DNA of 64,000 bases, taken from NCBI RefSeq assembly GCF_002286975.1, contig NZ_NSKB01000003.1, positions 62,001 to 126,000 on the forward strand. Reading direction: 5' to 3'. A program made the translations under genes and the position numbers. Shown in pieces: positions 62,640-64,000 of this stretch (position 1 is the first letter of the stretch; every line of letters begins with the position of its first letter). Source of the DNA: Halomonas salipaludis. GTDB taxonomy: Bacteria; Pseudomonadota; Gammaproteobacteria; Pseudomonadales; Halomonadaceae. The notes below the pieces were generated by a model that saw only the letters and a list, made by a program, of their open reading frames with translations, made no database searches and was not told the origin of the DNA.

Positions 62640-63485
62640 TGTATTCATTTTAATCTCGATAAATTTACCGCATCTGAAAAGAAAGCGGCGAAAGCTCTCA
62701 TGCAAGACTATCCTTTTATCGGCTTAGAAAACCTCAGAATTTATGCAGCCACCGCCGATGTAAGTCCACCCACAATTTTAAGAATGGTCAGTAAGCTGGG
62801 ACTGCAAGGGTATGCTGAATTTCAGAGAAAACTACGCAATGAAGTGCATGACAAACTGCAGTCTCCTCTTACTCTTATAGATCAAGCGAGAGATGAGCTC
62901 CACCCCAACGAAACCATCAACTCCTTTACTGAGAAATTTAGCGATAACCTTCAGCGTACTATGGGCTACCTTAACGAGAGCGATATAAAATCCGCCATTG
63001 AGCTGCTGGCTGAAAAAAAACAACGAATTTTTATAGTAGGCGGGCGATTTTCTCATGCGATAGCTGTATATCTTCATGTCCACTTGCGAGAAATTCGTGA
63101 TAAAGTCATTTTGTTGGAAGGCCAGTCAGCATGCTGGCCGGAGTTTCTCATCGATTTGAAAAAAGGTGATGCTTTCATTTGCTTTGACATGCGTCGTTAT
63201 CAAAATGATATGCTGAGAATATCCCGGGTAGCACATTCTAATGGTGCGACCATCCTTCTCTTCACTGATCAGTGGATGTCACCAATTTCCAGCATGGCGA
63301 AACATACATGGTGCTGTCATATTGATACATCTTCACCCTTCGACTCTTATCTTACCTGTGTTGCAGTGATTGATTTTCTGGTTGCCCAGCTATCGCTCCA
63401 CTTTGAGAGTGATGTAAAACGCCGAATCGCACACCTGGAGACGCTGCGGGAAAATTTTTCCAGCGATTTAGCCAACCCTCTCTAA
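62625..63485 (+). CDS. RpiR/MurR-family transcriptional regulator
   Basis: A 286-residue regulator. The N-terminal helix-turn-helix (about 1-77) has LRIYAATADVSPPTILRMVSKLGLQGYAEFQRKL. A C-terminal SIS domain (about 120-260) includes RIFIVGGRFSHAIAVYLHVHL and GDAFICFDMRRYQNDMLRISRVA. RpiR regulators usually sense phosphosugars or similar metabolites. Here it probably controls the preceding importer and amidohydrolase genes. It is the last gene of the AT-rich island. Confidence 0.88.
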   Translation: MTIAECIHFNLDKFTASEKKAAKALMQDYPFIGLENLRIYAATADVSPPTILRMVSKLGLQGYAEFQRKLRNEVHDKLQSPLTLIDQARDELHPNETINSFTEKFSDNLQRTMGYLNESDIKSAIELLAEKKQRIFIVGGRFSHAIAVYLHVHLREIRDKVILLEGQSACWPEFLIDLKKGDAFICFDMRRYQNDMLRISRVAHSNGATILLFTDQWMSPISSMAKHTWCCHIDTSSPFDSYLTCVAVIDFLVAQLSLHFESDVKRRIAHLETLRENFSSDLANPL

Positions 63486-63571
63486 GATCTAAGAATAGTG
63501 ATTGCAGCGAGGCAAGAGGACGGAAAAGCGCGAGGCTCAAGTCGGCTCGCACTGGGCGAAGCCGCCAACGT

Positions 63572-63602
63572 CAACGGCCCCGCAGCGAGTGCGAGGCCGT
63601 TG
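63572..63602. terminator. Bidirectional hairpin at the island's right end
   Basis: CAACGGCC (63572-63579) and GGCCGTTG (63595-63602) are perfect inverted repeats between two convergent genes. There is no long T run on either strand. The composition returns to GC-rich here, marking the right border of the island. Confidence 0.5.
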
Positions 63603-63636
63603 GAATATGCATCAGCTTAGATGGGACGACGCTAGC

Positions 63637-64000
63637 TCAGGGCGTCACAACCTGGCAGTCCATGCCGCTCTGGGCCAGGCGGTAGCAGGTCTCGCGGGCC
63701 TGGTTCTCCTGCAGGTCGACCAGCCGGGCGCGGAAGAACTTGCGATCGCTGGACTCCACTTCGGTGACCGCCACCCGCGACAGCGCCTGCTCCGAGGGCA
63801 GGTAGCTGGCCGCCCGCGACGCCGAGTCGCGGGCCTTGTCGAAGTCCTGGTAGGCGCCGACCTGGATCGCCCAGTCGCCCTGTTCGATGCTGCCTTCGGA
63901 GGCGACACCGGAAGCACTGAGCACGGCCAGGATCGGGTCTTCATCGGCGCGGTAGGCCGGTGTCGTGTCAGCACGGGAGTCGACGCTATCGGCCGGCTGG
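63637..64000 (-). CDS. SPOR-domain protein, 3' part (5' end outside window)
   Basis: The frame is open from the right edge; 120 codons are visible. A linker (QPADSVDSRADTTPAYRADE) is followed by a SPOR domain (WAIQVGAYQDFDKARDSASRA ... FRARLVDLQENQARETCYRL), which binds glycan strands lacking stem peptides at the division septum. The arrangement resembles the C-terminus of D-alanyl-D-alanine carboxypeptidases with SPOR domains, but the catalytic part is outside the window. Confidence 0.8.
   Translation of the reverse strand, partial: QPADSVDSRADTTPAYRADEDPILAVLSASGVASEGSIEQGDWAIQVGAYQDFDKARDSASRAASYLPSEQALSRVAVTEVESSDRKFFRARLVDLQENQARETCYRLAQSGMDCQVVTP

Overview
The window looks like a chromosomal segment of a GC-rich, Halomonas-like gammaproteobacterium. 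This rests on the GC-rich coding style, TctABC and AGCS carriers, an OprP-type porin, ZnuABC, and Zur-, PhoB- and MntR-like sites of gammaproteobacterial form. The genus is an inference. Two stretches (about 30.8-33.1 kb and 55.6-63.5 kb) are visibly AT-richer and read as acquired islands.

Region 1 (1-9.1 kb) is a complete type I-C CRISPR-Cas locus on the minus strand: cas3, cas5c, cas8c, cas7, cas4, cas1, cas2, a leader, and an array of at least 15 identical 33-bp repeats that runs off the left edge. The cas3-cas5 gap holds the most interesting structure in the window. A degenerate mini-CRISPR unit (6561-6618, minus) carries a near-perfect I-C 5' handle, a 21-nt pseudo-spacer and a hairpin pseudo-repeat. 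The first 17 nt of the pseudo-spacer match, with one mismatch, a site at 6878-6894 that is preceded by the I-C PAM TTC. A 66-codon ORF with a hydrophobic C-terminal segment lies between target and guide and ends inside the handle. This is the layout of a CreTA (CRISPR-regulated toxin-antitoxin) or CreR (Cas-autorepressing RNA) element, and I know of no description of this one.

Region 2 (9.3-21.7 kb) has a periplasmic glycerophosphodiesterase; a Na/Pi symporter with a PhoU-domain protein behind five PHO-box half-sites; a UbiH/UbiF-type hydroxylase; a Zur-box-controlled znu operon that begins with a tiny His-rich membrane protein; and an ABC/FtsX/AttH-type export cluster. Region 3 (21.7-30.1 kb) is an amino-acid/carboxylate utilisation block: an XRE-type regulator, TctBAC uptake, an AGCS symporter, aspartase and asparaginase. 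A shared GTGCA-N6-TGCAC operator sits upstream of both transport units.

Region 4 (30.2-37.2 kb) is mixed: a DUF6482-like gene, an IS30 remnant, a small island (SnoaL-like protein, cupin, AraC regulator), glyoxalase I, a GMC dehydrogenase pair, a ribbon-helix-helix protein and an NlpC/P60 lipoprotein. Region 5 (37.3-49.7 kb) is metal and phosphorus uptake: MntR with an Mn/Zn ABC transporter behind an MntR box, PhnDCE-type phosphonate/phosphite uptake, an OprP-type porin, and a second, Fbp-like ABC transporter behind tandem PHO half-sites, then an EamA exporter. Region 6 (49.8-55.5 kb) is a Zur-box-preceded DUF1826 gene followed by a nickel/peptide-type ABC importer.

Region 7 (55.9-63.5 kb), AT-rich, has a glutamine-synthetase-like ligase, an N-formylglutamate-amidohydrolase-like enzyme, an isochorismatase-like hydrolase, a TorT-like binding protein with a ribose-type ABC transporter, and an RpiR regulator. 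It is probably an acquired pathway for an unidentified nitrogen compound. The window ends in the 3' part of a SPOR-domain gene. No rRNA or tRNA genes were recognised.
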